Shown: positions 23,858 through 32,493, numbered from the stretch's first letter. The stretch: DNA of 34,595 nt from CAZKVJ01 sp964556225 (GCA_964556225.1 CAZKVJ010000028.1:1-34595), one strand, 5' to 3'. The notes: generated by a model from the letters alone, not told the origin. Program-made: numbers and translations.

Positions 23858-24987
23858 AGATCCGCTCCATCACGCCATTCGTCGCCGGCCACTGGACGTT
23901 CGTGAGCGTCGAGACCGACGAGGGGCTCCGCGGCTCGGGTGAGGCCACCTGGTTCACGCATCCCCTCGCCTGCGCCGCCACCATCCGCGACCTCGAGGCC
24001 GACCTGGTGGGTCACGACGCGATGCGCGCCGAGTTCCACCATGGTCGCCTGCTGAAGCGCCATGCGGCGCGCGACGGGGCGGAGGCGGCGGCGCTGTCGG
24101 CCATCGACCAGGCCCTGTGGGACATCAAGGGTCAGGCGCTCGGTGTGCCCGTGTGGCAGCTGCTCGGCGGGCGCGTTCGCGACCGCGTCCGGGCGATCCT
24201 GCTCCTCGAAGCCCCGACCGCCGACGGCATCGTCGAGGCGGCGACGGCCGCCGTGGCCGAGGGGTTCACCGCGCTGAAGGTCAAGCCGTTCGTGGGCGAC
24301 TGGGCGAAGCACTCGACGGCGCGCGCGCTGCGGGACGCCGCCGACATCGTCGGGCGCGTGCGCGACGCGATCGGGTGGGACGTCGATCTCGCCGTGGAGG
24401 TGCACCGCAACCTCGTCCCGGCCGACGCCGAGGTGTTCGCCCGCATGGTGGCGGACCAGCTGCTCTACTTCCTCGAGGACCCGATCCTGCCGTTCGGCAC
24501 GGCGGCCAACCTCGCGGTCGCATCGCGGATCGGTTCGCCACTGGCGATCGCCGAGCGCAACACGAACATCTGGGAGTTCCGCGAGGTGAGCGACTCGTTC
24601 GACGTGGGCTTCCTCCGGCCCGACTTCGGCATCGCCGGTGGGTTCACCGGGCTGCGCAAGGTCGCGGCCATCGCCGAGTCGCGCCATCAGCGGATCATCC
24701 CCCACAACTTCACCAGTCCCGTCGTGACCGCCTGCCACATCCAGATGGCGGCGTGCACCCCCAACTGGGACCTGCAGGGGTACGTGCGCGAGCAGCGCAG
24801 CCCCTGGACCGAGGTCACCGACCGGATCAACACCTTGCGCGACGGGTTCCTGGAGATCCCCGAGTCGCCGGGCATCGGGATGGCGCTCGACCTCGACTAT
24901 TTGGCCCAGGCGGCGTTCGTGCCGTTCGGCGACAAGTTCCTGCACGGTGTGGCCATCGCCGCCGACGGGGGTGTGCGGCTCCAGTGA
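23854..24987 (+). CDS. Mandelate racemase/muconate lactonizing enzyme family (enolase superfamily)
   Basis: The 377-aa protein starts at ATG 23854 (ATGA overlap). The N-terminal capping domain (~1-115) is followed by a TIM barrel. The barrel has the catalytic KxK (K142, K144 in LKVKPF), metal ligands E182 (AVEVHRN), E208 (FLEDP) and E234 (IAERN), and a catalytic-base histidine H284 (IIPHNF). This set is that of mandelate-racemase-type acid sugar dehydratases and racemases, which abstract the proton alpha to a carboxylate. All key residues are present. The substrate cannot be named; galactarolactone, gluconate and similar dehydratases share this look. Confidence 0.93.
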   Translation: MKIRSITPFVAGHWTFVSVETDEGLRGSGEATWFTHPLACAATIRDLEADLVGHDAMRAEFHHGRLLKRHAARDGAEAAALSAIDQALWDIKGQALGVPVWQLLGGRVRDRVRAILLLEAPTADGIVEAATAAVAEGFTALKVKPFVGDWAKHSTARALRDAADIVGRVRDAIGWDVDLAVEVHRNLVPADAEVFARMVADQLLYFLEDPILPFGTAANLAVASRIGSPLAIAERNTNIWEFREVSDSFDVGFLRPDFGIAGGFTGLRKVAAIAESRHQRIIPHNFTSPVVTACHIQMAACTPNWDLQGYVREQRSPWTEVTDRINTLRDGFLEIPESPGIGMALDLDYLAQAAFVPFGDKFLHGVAIAADGGVRLQ

Positions 24988-25733
24988 ACCCGGCCGAGAT
25001 GCTCCGGCGCGGCTTCGACGGTGCCGTCGTGCTGGTGGTCGGTGGTCACGGCGACATCGGCAGCGCCGTGTGCCGGCAGGCGACCGAGCTCGGCGCGCAC
25101 GTGGTCGCCGCCTCGCGGCGCGGCGGGGCAGGCGCCGGCCCACCCGCACCCGGCACCGCAGTGTCGGTCGTCATCGACATCACCGACCTGTCGTCGGTCA
25201 CGTCGGCGCTGCGCATGGTGGAGGAGTGGTTCGGTCGCATCGACGTGCTCGTCAATGCCGCCGGCATCACGCACTCGGTGCCCGCCCACGATCTCCACCT
25301 GCTCACCGACGAGCTGATCGGCGAGGTGTTCGCCTCGAACGCGATGGCGCCGATCCGGCTGTTGCGTGAGTCCCTCCCGCTGCTGCGGCAGGGGACCGAT
25401 GCGGTGGTCGTGCAGGTCTCATCGGTGGCAGCGCGCACGGGCCAGGGGTCGAACATCGCCTACGTCGGCGCGAAGGCCGCGCTCGATGCGATGACGGCGG
25501 CGTGGGCGCGATCGCTGGCCCCGGTCCGCTTCGTCTGCGTCGCCCCGAGCGCGCTGTCGAACACGTTCGTGCCCGGCCGCCCGCCGGAGTTCTTCGAGCG
25601 AACCGTTGCCGCGACCCCTCTCGGGCGCCTCGCCACGGCCGACGAGGTGGCGGCGGCGGTGCTGGTCGCCGCGCGGGCGATGCCGATGACCACCGGGGTG
25701 ACGATCGCCGTCGATGGTGGTCGTCACCTCTGA
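24984..25733 (+). CDS. Short-chain dehydrogenase/reductase (SDR)
   Basis: The 249-aa protein starts at GTG 24984 (GTGA overlap), the last gene of the run. It has a Rossmann glycine motif (VVGGHGDIGSAV), the NAAG motif (LVNAAGITHS), the serine region VQVSSVAARTG, catalytic Y160 and K164 in YVGAK, and the C-terminal TTGVTIAVDGG. The glycine motif reads GGHGDIG, near the classical TGxxxGxG. It should oxidise or reduce a hydroxyl or keto group of a pathway intermediate with NAD(P). The 38-bp gap to the convergent YdeI-like gene has no strong hairpin. Confidence 0.92.
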   Translation: MNPAEMLRRGFDGAVVLVVGGHGDIGSAVCRQATELGAHVVAASRRGGAGAGPPAPGTAVSVVIDITDLSSVTSALRMVEEWFGRIDVLVNAAGITHSVPAHDLHLLTDELIGEVFASNAMAPIRLLRESLPLLRQGTDAVVVQVSSVAARTGQGSNIAYVGAKAALDAMTAAWARSLAPVRFVCVAPSALSNTFVPGRPPEFFERTVAATPLGRLATADEVAAAVLVAARAMPMTTGVTIAVDGGRHL

Positions 25734-25771
25734 CGCGACGCGACCGCGCCTCTCCCGTTCGAGGGGTGGGG

Positions 25772-26344
25772 TCAGTCCCGCAGTCCCTTGCCGGCGAGGA
25801 TCCTCGGGGCGTACCTGTCGATGCGGGCGAGGCGGGTGCTGGTCTGCTTGGCGCCGGCGATCGCGAGGTGGTACTCGCGCCGGCGCCCGGGGGTGAGCGC
25901 CTCGAACGCGGTTCGCAACGCCACATCGCGATCGAGGCGCTCGCGAAGCTCCGGCACCAGCTCGACATCGGCCGGGGGCGCCACCGTCAGGCCGGCCTGC
26001 TCGACCCGGATCGCCTCGGCGACGAAGGCCGCGATGGCATCGGCATGGAGGCTGATCTCCGCTGCCGAGGTGAACTGCAGCCGCCTCGCCGAGCGTGAGT
26101 TGGGACCCTGGTCGTGAAGCAGGCCGTCCGGGTCGTCGAGCAGGGAACCCTTGAAGAACATGAGCGCGAGGAACGGCTTCATCTCCTGGAGGATCACGAT
26201 GTTCGAACCGTCGTGCGAGTAGCAGGGCTTGCCCCACTTGAGCTGCTCGGTGAGCCTGCATCCGAGGAGCACCGACCGGGCGGCGCGCAGCTCGGCCGGC
26301 CAGAGTCTCGAACGGTCGATGTACGCGTCCACCTTCGGGTCCAC
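25772..26344 (-). CDS. YdeI/OmpD-associated family protein with DUF1801-type domain
   Basis: The 190-aa protein matches the YdeI pattern: VDAYIDRSRLWPAELRAARS, LTEQLKWGKPCYSHDGSNIV, LMFFKGSLLDDPDGLLHDQG, RRLQFTSAAEI, and the C-terminal LTPGRRREYHLAIAGAKQTS...RILAGKGLRD. The N-terminal half is a DUF1801-like (frataxin-like fold) domain. Biochemical function is unknown; in Bacillus YdeI has been linked to cationic-peptide response. GTG 26344 is chosen because GAGGAG lies 5 nt upstream, although the frame stays open to 26419. It is divergent from the FadD gene. Confidence 0.88.
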   Translation of the reverse strand: MDPKVDAYIDRSRLWPAELRAARSVLLGCRLTEQLKWGKPCYSHDGSNIVILQEMKPFLALMFFKGSLLDDPDGLLHDQGPNSRSARRLQFTSAAEISLHADAIAAFVAEAIRVEQAGLTVAPPADVELVPELRERLDRDVALRTAFEALTPGRRREYHLAIAGAKQTSTRLARIDRYAPRILAGKGLRD

Positions 26345-26437
26345 GAGAGCTCCTCTCCCGGTCGCAGGCGACGAGTCAACCACAGCGTGACCGTCGGCGC
26401 CGGGCGTACGATCCAGCACGACACAGGGGGATGTCGA
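26345..26437. promoter_or_regulatory. Divergent promoter region between the YdeI-like gene and fadD-like gene
   Basis: 93 bp with no coding content. It must hold both promoters. A -10-like TACGAT is at about 26407-26412 on the plus strand, but no well-spaced -35 is visible. AGGGGG at 26425-26430 is the fadD-side ribosome binding site. Confidence 0.45.
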
Positions 26438-28045
26438 ATGACCGCCACGCTCTCGTACGCCATCGGTCCGGCCGCGCCGGCCGTGCGTGACATCACGCTG
26501 GGAGGGTTGCTGCGCGAGGCGGCGGCCGCAGAGCCGGACCGGGTCGCCCTCGTCGCCGGCGTGCCCGACGTGGCCCGGCGGCGGACCTGGACGTATGCGC
26601 AGCTGCTCGACGAGGCGGAGCGGATGGCGCGTGCCCTGCGGACCCGGTTCGAGCCGGGGGAGCGGCTGGCCGTGTGGGCGCCGAACTACCCCGAATGGGT
26701 GATCCTCGAGTTCGCCTCGGCCCTCGCCGGTCTGATCCTGGTGACCGTCAACCCGGCCTTGCGCCCAGGGGAGGTGAAGTACGTCCTGACCCAGTCACGC
26801 TCGGCGGGCGTGATCAGCGCAACCGAGTTCCGCGGCAACCCGATGCTGGCCACGGTGAGAGATCTGCAGGCCGAGTGCCCGGAGCTGCGCGAGGTGCTGT
26901 CGTTCGGCGACTGGCCCGAGCTGCTCGACGAGGCGGCCACGTTCGACGGCGAGCTGGTCGACCCGGCACCGACCGACCCGGTGATGATCCAGTACACGTC
27001 GGGCACGACCGGGTTCCCGAAGGGCGCGCTGCTCCACCACCGGGGCCTCGTGAACAACGGAGCGCACACGGCCGATCGGATGGGGCTCCCCGAGCACGCC
27101 GTCTCGATCGGCGTCATGCCGCTGTTCCACACGGGCGGCTGCGTGTGCACGGTCCTCGCCGCGGTGTCGAAGCGCGCGACGCTCGTGCTCGTCGAGGCGT
27201 TCGACCCGGGGCTGACGCTCGAGCTGTTCGGCACCTATGGCGGCAGCGCCATGCTGGGCGTCCCCACGATGCTCGTGGCGCTGATGGAGCACCCCGACTT
27301 CGCCACCACCGACCTCTCGAACCTCCGGGCGATCTGCTCGGGTGGGTCGCTGGTGCCGGCACCGATGGTGCGCCGCCTCGAAGAGCAGCTCGGCGCGCCG
27401 TTCACGATCGTGTTCGGCCAGACGGAGTGCTCCCCGGTGGCGTCGATGACCCAGCCCAGCGACACCATCGACGACAAGGCCGGCACGATCGGTCCGCCGA
27501 TGCCGGGCGTCGAGGTGAAGGTGATCGACCCGGCCACCGGCGACACGGTGCCGGTGGGCACGGTGGGCGAGTACTGCACACGCGGCTACCACGTGATGCA
27601 CGGGTACTTCGAGAACCCCGAGGCCACCGCGGCGGCAATCGACGCCGACGGTTGGCTGCACACCGGCGACCTCTGTGCGATGGACGAGCGTGGCTACTGC
27701 ACGGTCGAGGGCCGGTTGAAGGACATGATCATCCGTGGCGGCGAGAACATCTACCCCCGCGAGCTGGAGGAGGCGCTGTTCGCCCACCCGCATGTGGCCG
27801 AGGTCGCCGTCGTCGGGCTGCCCGACGAGCGATGGGGGGAGACCGTCGCTGCGTTCGTGCGGCCGGCGCCCGGCTGCACGGTGGACAAAGACGAGCTGTT
27901 CTCGTACATGCGCGAGCATCTCGCGCCGCACAAGACGCCCCGGCACTGGTTCGCCGTGGAGGAGTTCCCGCTCACAGGGTCCGGGAAGATCCAGAAGTTC
28001 CGCCTGCGCGAGCAGTGGCAGGCCGGCGAGGTGCACGAGCTCTGA
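26438..28045 (+). CDS. Fatty-acyl-CoA synthetase, FadD-like AMP-binding enzyme
   Basis: The 535-aa protein has the full set of adenylate-forming motifs in order: the P-loop YTSGTTGFPKGA near 185, FGQTECSP (A5), GWLHTGDLCAMDERGY (A7), GRLKDMIIRGGENIYPRELE (A8), and the catalytic lysine region GSGKIQKFRLREQ near the end. Length and motifs fit a medium- to long-chain acyl-CoA ligase: acid + ATP + CoA to acyl-CoA + AMP. The chain or ring specificity is not visible. ATG 26438 has AGGGGG 7 nt upstream. It stands alone, with DUF1801-type genes on both sides, and ends inside a palindrome shared with the convergent gene. Confidence 0.94.
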   Translation: MTATLSYAIGPAAPAVRDITLGGLLREAAAAEPDRVALVAGVPDVARRRTWTYAQLLDEAERMARALRTRFEPGERLAVWAPNYPEWVILEFASALAGLILVTVNPALRPGEVKYVLTQSRSAGVISATEFRGNPMLATVRDLQAECPELREVLSFGDWPELLDEAATFDGELVDPAPTDPVMIQYTSGTTGFPKGALLHHRGLVNNGAHTADRMGLPEHAVSIGVMPLFHTGGCVCTVLAAVSKRATLVLVEAFDPGLTLELFGTYGGSAMLGVPTMLVALMEHPDFATTDLSNLRAICSGGSLVPAPMVRRLEEQLGAPFTIVFGQTECSPVASMTQPSDTIDDKAGTIGPPMPGVEVKVIDPATGDTVPVGTVGEYCTRGYHVMHGYFENPEATAAAIDADGWLHTGDLCAMDERGYCTVEGRLKDMIIRGGENIYPRELEEALFAHPHVAEVAVVGLPDERWGETVAAFVRPAPGCTVDKDELFSYMREHLAPHKTPRHWFAVEEFPLTGSGKIQKFRLREQWQAGEVHEL

Positions 28046-28072
28046 GACGCCAGGCCTCGGTGCGGCGTCTCA
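28043..28072. terminator. Bidirectional terminator spanning two stop codons
   Basis: Perfect 9-bp arms TGAGACGCC (28043-28051) and GGCGTCTCA (28064-28072) with a 12-nt loop. The left arm begins with the FadD stop TGA, and the right arm ends with the reverse stop of the DUF1801 gene (28070-28072). Placement between convergent genes supports termination on both strands. No T-run. Confidence 0.7.
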
Positions 28073-28423
28073 GACCCCAGCCTCGGCGCGGCGGAGATCG
28101 ATGAGGGTGCGGACGAGCTCGGCCGGGAGCGGGTTGTCGACGGCCATCTTCAGGGCGCCTTTCGACGCCGTGAACCCCTGCAGCTGCTCGGCGTCGAGCG
28201 AGCTGAGGATCGATCCGCTGTGGGGGAGGTAGCTGAGGTGGTGCTTGGCCGCCGAGAAGCCGGCGATGGGCTTGCCGCCGATGCGGAACACGGGCACGCC
28301 GTACGACAGACCCTCCTCGGCCTCGGGGATCTCTGCCGCGATGCGCCGGCGCAGCGTCTCGAGCGTCGAGCGCCTCGGCTCGTCGAGCGTGGCGAGATAC
28401 TCGTCGACCTCGTGGCGCGCCAT
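28070..28423 (-). CDS. DUF1801 (YdhG-like) domain protein
   Basis: The 117-aa protein consists of one DUF1801 domain: VDEYLATLDEPRRSTLETLR, IPEAEEGLSYGVPVFRIGGK, FSAAKHHLSYLPHSG and the C-terminal LRRAEAG. This is an iron-chaperone/frataxin-like fold by structure, with no established reaction. ATG 28423 has GGGGAG 6 nt upstream. It is distantly similar in domain type to the YdeI-like gene on the other side of fadD. It is downstream of the P450 on the same strand, with a 148-bp gap. Confidence 0.9.
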   Translation of the reverse strand: MARHEVDEYLATLDEPRRSTLETLRRRIAAEIPEAEEGLSYGVPVFRIGGKPIAGFSAAKHHLSYLPHSGSILSSLDAEQLQGFTASKGALKMAVDNPLPAELVRTLIDLRRAEAGV

Positions 28424-28571
28424 GCGTGCTCCCCTTCCATCGTCGAGGGCGTGCCGATCGTACGGCGGACGGTCGCCGCCACGCGCTGGTCCTGCGGAAC
28501 GGGATGGCAGGTGCTGGCGATCGTCGCCACCACCAGGCTCTGAGCGAGGACGGCGGCCGGCCGGCCCTCCC

Positions 28572-29783
28572 TCACGTTCCTGCGGTGACGAGCACGGGCA
28601 ACGTCTGCCAGCCCCGCACGGTCGACGTCGACGACAGCGTCATGTTGTCGACGTCGAGCTCCCAGTCGGGGAAGCGGTTCAGGACCTCGTCGAGCGCGAT
28701 GCGCCCTTCGAGGCGGGCGAGTGACGCGCCGAGGCAGAAGTGCGTCCCGTACCCGAAGGTGAGATGCGCGGTGATCCTGCGGTGGATGTCGAAGCGGTCG
28801 GGCTCGGGGAATCGGCGGTCGTCCCGGTTCGCCGCGCCGACGAGCAGCAGGATCGCACTGCCCGCGGGCACGGTCTCGCCGTGGATCTCGACGTCGCTGG
28901 CCACGTACCTGCCCACGTACATCGGGATGGGCTCGTAGCGGAGGATCTCCTCGATGGCGTTCGGGATGAGCGACCGGTCCTCGACGAGCTCGCGTCGCTG
29001 CTCGGGGTGCTCCCCGAGGATCTTGCCGGTCCAGCCGATGAGCCGCGTCGTCGTCTCGTTGCCGGCGCCGGCCACCACGGCGACGTAGGTGAGCAGCTCC
29101 TGGCGTGTCAGCCGGCGCACCGTGCCGGTCTCGTCCTCGAACTCGGCGTTCAGGAGCTCGGTCATGATGTCGTCGGAGGGGTGCTCGGCGCGCCAGTCGA
29201 TGTAGTCGGCGAACAGGTCGCCGCCGCCGTCGAGGTGGTCGTCGCTGATCTCCATCGGACGGCCGGGCTCGGTGCGCAGGCGCGCATCGGCGTTGTCCCG
29301 CACGGCCGCCTGGTCCGCTTCGGGGATGCCGAGCAACATGCCGATCACCCGCATCGGCATCTGGGCGCCGAGGTCGGCGATGAAGTCGAACCGGTCGGTG
29401 CCGACGAGCGGGTCGAGGCTCCGCGCGCAGAACTCGCGGATCTGGGGCTCCAACGCCGCGACACGCCTGGGGGTGAACGCACGTGACAGCAGCCGGCGGT
29501 GGATCGTGTGCGTCGGCGGGTCCTCGAAGATCAGCGTCCCCGGGGGGAGATCGATGTCCGCCTTGATGATCTCGAGCACCGCGCCGCGTCCCGAGATGAA
29601 CGTCTCGTGGTCCTTGAGGCAGCGCTCGACGTCCTCGTAGCGGCTCACAGCGTAGAAGTCGTGCTGCTCGTTGTAGTAGAGGGGTGCCTCGTCGCGGAGT
29701 CGGCGGAACACCGGGTACGGGTCGGCGTTGATGCCGACGTCGAAGGGGTCGTAGTAGAGATCGCTTCCCGTCGTTCGAGCCAC
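28572..29783 (-). CDS. Cytochrome P450
   Basis: The 403-aa length is usual for soluble actinobacterial P450s. Landmarks: DPYPVFRRLRDEAPLYYNEQ near the start, HTIHRRLLSRAFTPRRVAAL (C-helix), the I-helix VVAGAGNETTTR, the K-helix EEILRYEP (ExxR), and the haem loop TFGYGTHFCLGASLAR with the iron-ligand cysteine C350. It is a monooxygenase that needs ferredoxin partners, none of which is nearby. GTG 29783 is preferred because a GGGGGG run lies about 8 nt upstream and homology starts with the following residues; the frame is open to 29918, but that part runs into the palindromic repeat. Substrate unknown. Confidence 0.95.
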   Translation of the reverse strand: MARTTGSDLYYDPFDVGINADPYPVFRRLRDEAPLYYNEQHDFYAVSRYEDVERCLKDHETFISGRGAVLEIIKADIDLPPGTLIFEDPPTHTIHRRLLSRAFTPRRVAALEPQIREFCARSLDPLVGTDRFDFIADLGAQMPMRVIGMLLGIPEADQAAVRDNADARLRTEPGRPMEISDDHLDGGGDLFADYIDWRAEHPSDDIMTELLNAEFEDETGTVRRLTRQELLTYVAVVAGAGNETTTRLIGWTGKILGEHPEQRRELVEDRSLIPNAIEEILRYEPIPMYVGRYVASDVEIHGETVPAGSAILLLVGAANRDDRRFPEPDRFDIHRRITAHLTFGYGTHFCLGASLARLEGRIALDEVLNRFPDWELDVDNMTLSSTSTVRGWQTLPVLVTAGT

Positions 29784-29868
29784 GAACCACCCCCCGGTAT
29801 CGCTCGTGCGCGCAACCTCGCACCATGTCGGCCGGTCCGTCAACTCGCGGGGCCGGCGGCCCCCGTTG

Positions 29869-29912
29869 TGGCACCACCAGGTAGCGCTGAGCGCTACTTC
29901 CTGGGACCAGAA
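29869..29912. repeat. Palindromic intergenic repeat, copy 1
   Basis: A 44-bp unit with the core GTAGCGCTGAGCGCTAC (29881-29897), an 8-bp perfect inverted repeat around a single G, flanked by CCAGG and CCTGG. It differs from copy 2 at one base. It lies 86 bp upstream of the P450 start. Confidence 0.85.
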
Positions 29913-29929
29913 GCGCAAGGGCTCGGTTC

Positions 29930-29973
29930 TGGCACCACCAGGTAGCGCTGAGCGCTACTTCCTGGGACCGGAA
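29930..29973. repeat. Palindromic intergenic repeat, copy 2
   Basis: Same 44-bp unit, same orientation, 61 bp after copy 1; core at 29942-29958. It ends 10 bp from the stop of the MMPL gene (29984), so it could also act as that gene's terminator. Confidence 0.85.
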
Positions 29974-29983
29974 CGGCAGGGGG

Positions 29984-32347
29984 CTACTCCACGCCGGCGG
30001 GGACCGGCTCGCCGGCCGACTCGCTGTCCGACGCGCCGGTCGACTCGTCGTCGTAGTCCTCCGGTGGGGCGTGGCCCTCCACGTCGAGGTCGGGGAGCAG
30101 CCGGTCGAGCCAGCGGGGCAGCCACCAGTTGCGGTCACCGAGCAGCTCCATCGTGGCGGGCACCAGCAGCATCCGCACGATGGTGGCGTCGAGCAGGATG
30201 GCGGTGGCGAGGCCGATGCCCATCATCTTCATGGTGCGCTCGTTCTCCAGCATGAAGCTGCCGAACACGACCACCATGATCGCCGCCGCGGCGGTGATCA
30301 CCTTGGCGGTGGCCGCCAACCCGTCGGCAACCGACGTGCGGCTGTCGCCGGTGCGCCGCCACTCCTCGCGCACCCGCGAGAGCAGGAACACCTCGTAGTC
30401 CATCGAGAGGCCGAACACCACGGCGAACAGCATCATCGGCACCCAGGTCTCGATCGGCCCGGGCTGTACGCCGGTCAGGCCGCCGAACCAGCCCCACTGG
30501 AACAGCGCGATGGTCACCCCGTACGCCGCCCCGATGGACAGCAGGTTCATGATCACCGCCTTCAAGGGCACGAGCAGCGACCGGAACACCAGCATCAGCA
30601 GTAGGAACGACAGCGTCAGCACGGCACCGAAGAAGATCGGCATCCGCTCGGCCATGTAGTCCGACATGTCCTTGTTGGCGGCAACGAGGCCGGTGACGAG
30701 CACCTGCGTGCCGGTCGCCGCCTCGACGGGTGGCAGCACGTCGGACCGCAGGCGGTTGACGAGATCGGTCGTCGACTCGTCCTGGGGGCCGCCGACCGGT
30801 GTCACCAGCCACCGGACCGCGGTCGGGTTCGTCGGGTCGTCCGGCTGGGGACCCATGACGGACTCGACGTCGGGGTCGGCCAGCACCGCCTCGTTCACTG
30901 CCGCCAGCGCGCCGACCTGTTCGGCTCCTTCGATCGTGGCCACCAGGTAGATCGGGCCGGTGGAGCCCTTGCCGAAACCCTCGACGACCAGGTCGTAGGC
31001 CTGCTTGGTGGTGGTGTCGTCGGCGTAGTTGCTCTCGTCCGCGAAGCCGAGCCGGAGCTGGAGCGCCGGCAGCGCCAGGAACAGGAGCACGGCCGTCGCG
31101 GCGATGGTGGCGGTCCACGGACGGCGCTGGATGACGCGGCTCCACCGGTATGCCGCCGTCTCCTTGCGGGGCTTGGGTGGGCGGCGTCGCACCTCGCGCT
31201 TCAGCGGGGCGAAGAAGAACCCGGCCACCAGCGTCACGAGAGCGAGCGTGAGCCCGAGGAACGACAGCGCGGGCACCTTCAGGCCGGCGCCGACGAGGGC
31301 GACGGCCACCAGCCCGGCGGCGATGAGTCCTCGCCACTTGGTGCGCTCGATGTTCCCGCCCGCGAAGCCGAGCAGGGCTGGGAGCAGCGTCACGGTGGCG
31401 ACGACGGTGGCAGCGACCGTGAGCGACGCCGTGATGCCGAGCCCGCCGATGAACCCGATGCCCATCAGCAGCATCCCCAGCAGCGAGATCACCACGGTGG
31501 CGCCGGCAAACACCACGGATCGCCCGGCGGTGTCCATGGCGATCACCACCGACTCGCGCACGGTGTGGCCGTGGTGCAGCTGCTCCCGGTGGCGGGTCAC
31601 GATCAGCAGCGCGTAGTCGATGCCGACGCCGAGGCCGATCATCAGGCCGACGAAGGGAGCGAAGTCGGGCACCTCCATGAGGTGGCTGGCCAGGATCACG
31701 AATGCGCCGCCGATGCCGATGCCGAAGAGCGCGACGGCGACCGGCAGGCCCATGGCCAGCACCGACCCGAAGGCGATGATCAAGATGATGATGGCGAAGG
31801 CCAGCCCGAACAGCTCCGCCGAGGGCTGCTCGAACTCGGCGAACAGGAACCCTCCCAGCTCGACTCGCAGCCCCTCCAACTCGGGGACGAGGTCGCGGAT
31901 CTCGCCGCCGATGTCGGCGGCGCGGGTGAAGTCGATGTCCTCGGGCAGGTTGACGACGGCGTAGGCGATCTTGCCGGCCGCATCGCCGCGGCTCGAGATC
32001 TGGAACTCGCCGCCGGGGGCGTAGGGGCTCTGCACTGCGACCACGTCGTCGATCGCCGCCACGTGCGCCAGCATCGCCTCGACGGCCGCCGTCACGTCGG
32101 GGTCGTCCATCCCCTGCGCGGCCTCGAAGACGATCTGGCCGGTCTGCGGCGAGCCACTGCCGTCGGTGAACGCGGCCTCGACCACGGCGAACCCCTCGGT
32201 CGACTCGAAGCCCTCGAGGGAGAAGTCCTGGCGGTAGGCGTCGCCGACGCTGCCGGCGACGCCGTTGGCCAGCACCAGTGCCACCGCCCAGCCCGCCAGG
32301 ACCAGACGGCGATGGTCGTGGCACCACGCTCCGAGACGACTGAACAT
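29984..32347 (-). CDS. MMPL/RND-family membrane transporter
   Basis: The 787-aa protein has the duplicated MMPL layout. An N-terminal helix (LVLAGWAVALVLANGVAGSV) is followed by a large extracytoplasmic domain (~35-180), six helices including GLMIGLGVGIDYALLIVTRH, a cytoplasmic linker with basic KREVRRRPPKPRKE, a second large outside domain, and six more helices with FAVVFGLSMDYEVFLLSRVR. The GxGxDYALL / FGLSMDYEVFL pair carries the family's proton-relay aspartates. Such proteins export lipids or drugs using the proton gradient. ATG 32347 has GGGGAG 7 nt upstream. The acidic C-tail (DYDDESTGASDSESAGEP) is soluble. The cargo is not identifiable. 32348-32493, before it, holds no gene. Confidence 0.94.
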   Translation of the reverse strand: MFSRLGAWCHDHRRLVLAGWAVALVLANGVAGSVGDAYRQDFSLEGFESTEGFAVVEAAFTDGSGSPQTGQIVFEAAQGMDDPDVTAAVEAMLAHVAAIDDVVAVQSPYAPGGEFQISSRGDAAGKIAYAVVNLPEDIDFTRAADIGGEIRDLVPELEGLRVELGGFLFAEFEQPSAELFGLAFAIIILIIAFGSVLAMGLPVAVALFGIGIGGAFVILASHLMEVPDFAPFVGLMIGLGVGIDYALLIVTRHREQLHHGHTVRESVVIAMDTAGRSVVFAGATVVISLLGMLLMGIGFIGGLGITASLTVAATVVATVTLLPALLGFAGGNIERTKWRGLIAAGLVAVALVGAGLKVPALSFLGLTLALVTLVAGFFFAPLKREVRRRPPKPRKETAAYRWSRVIQRRPWTATIAATAVLLFLALPALQLRLGFADESNYADDTTTKQAYDLVVEGFGKGSTGPIYLVATIEGAEQVGALAAVNEAVLADPDVESVMGPQPDDPTNPTAVRWLVTPVGGPQDESTTDLVNRLRSDVLPPVEAATGTQVLVTGLVAANKDMSDYMAERMPIFFGAVLTLSFLLLMLVFRSLLVPLKAVIMNLLSIGAAYGVTIALFQWGWFGGLTGVQPGPIETWVPMMLFAVVFGLSMDYEVFLLSRVREEWRRTGDSRTSVADGLAATAKVITAAAAIMVVVFGSFMLENERTMKMMGIGLATAILLDATIVRMLLVPATMELLGDRNWWLPRWLDRLLPDLDVEGHAPPEDYDDESTGASDSESAGEPVPAGVE

Positions 32348-32493
32348 CGACGTACTCCCCTGTCTTGACCGAACCCACACCGCGAGCGAACGGAGCGGCG
32401 ACGCACCTGAGACCCCAGCAGCTCGGCGCGACAGCAGCCTAGGTGTGTCCACGCGAGCGCCGCCGAGCGTTTGCCGCCGCCGGTGCACCGCCC

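Noticed and set aside
28424..28571. Small gene between the DUF1801 gene and the P450
   Set aside because: 148 bp with only short shadow frames and no ribosome binding site or recognisable product.
29869..29973. CRISPR-like array
   Set aside because: Only two adjacent copies with one 17-bp spacer, a strongly palindromic unit, and another copy 4.6 kb away without an array; no cas genes.
32348..32493. Small gene between the MMPL gene and the sulfatase
   Set aside because: No frame with a credible start and composition; likely MMPL promoter and the sulfatase 3' end.
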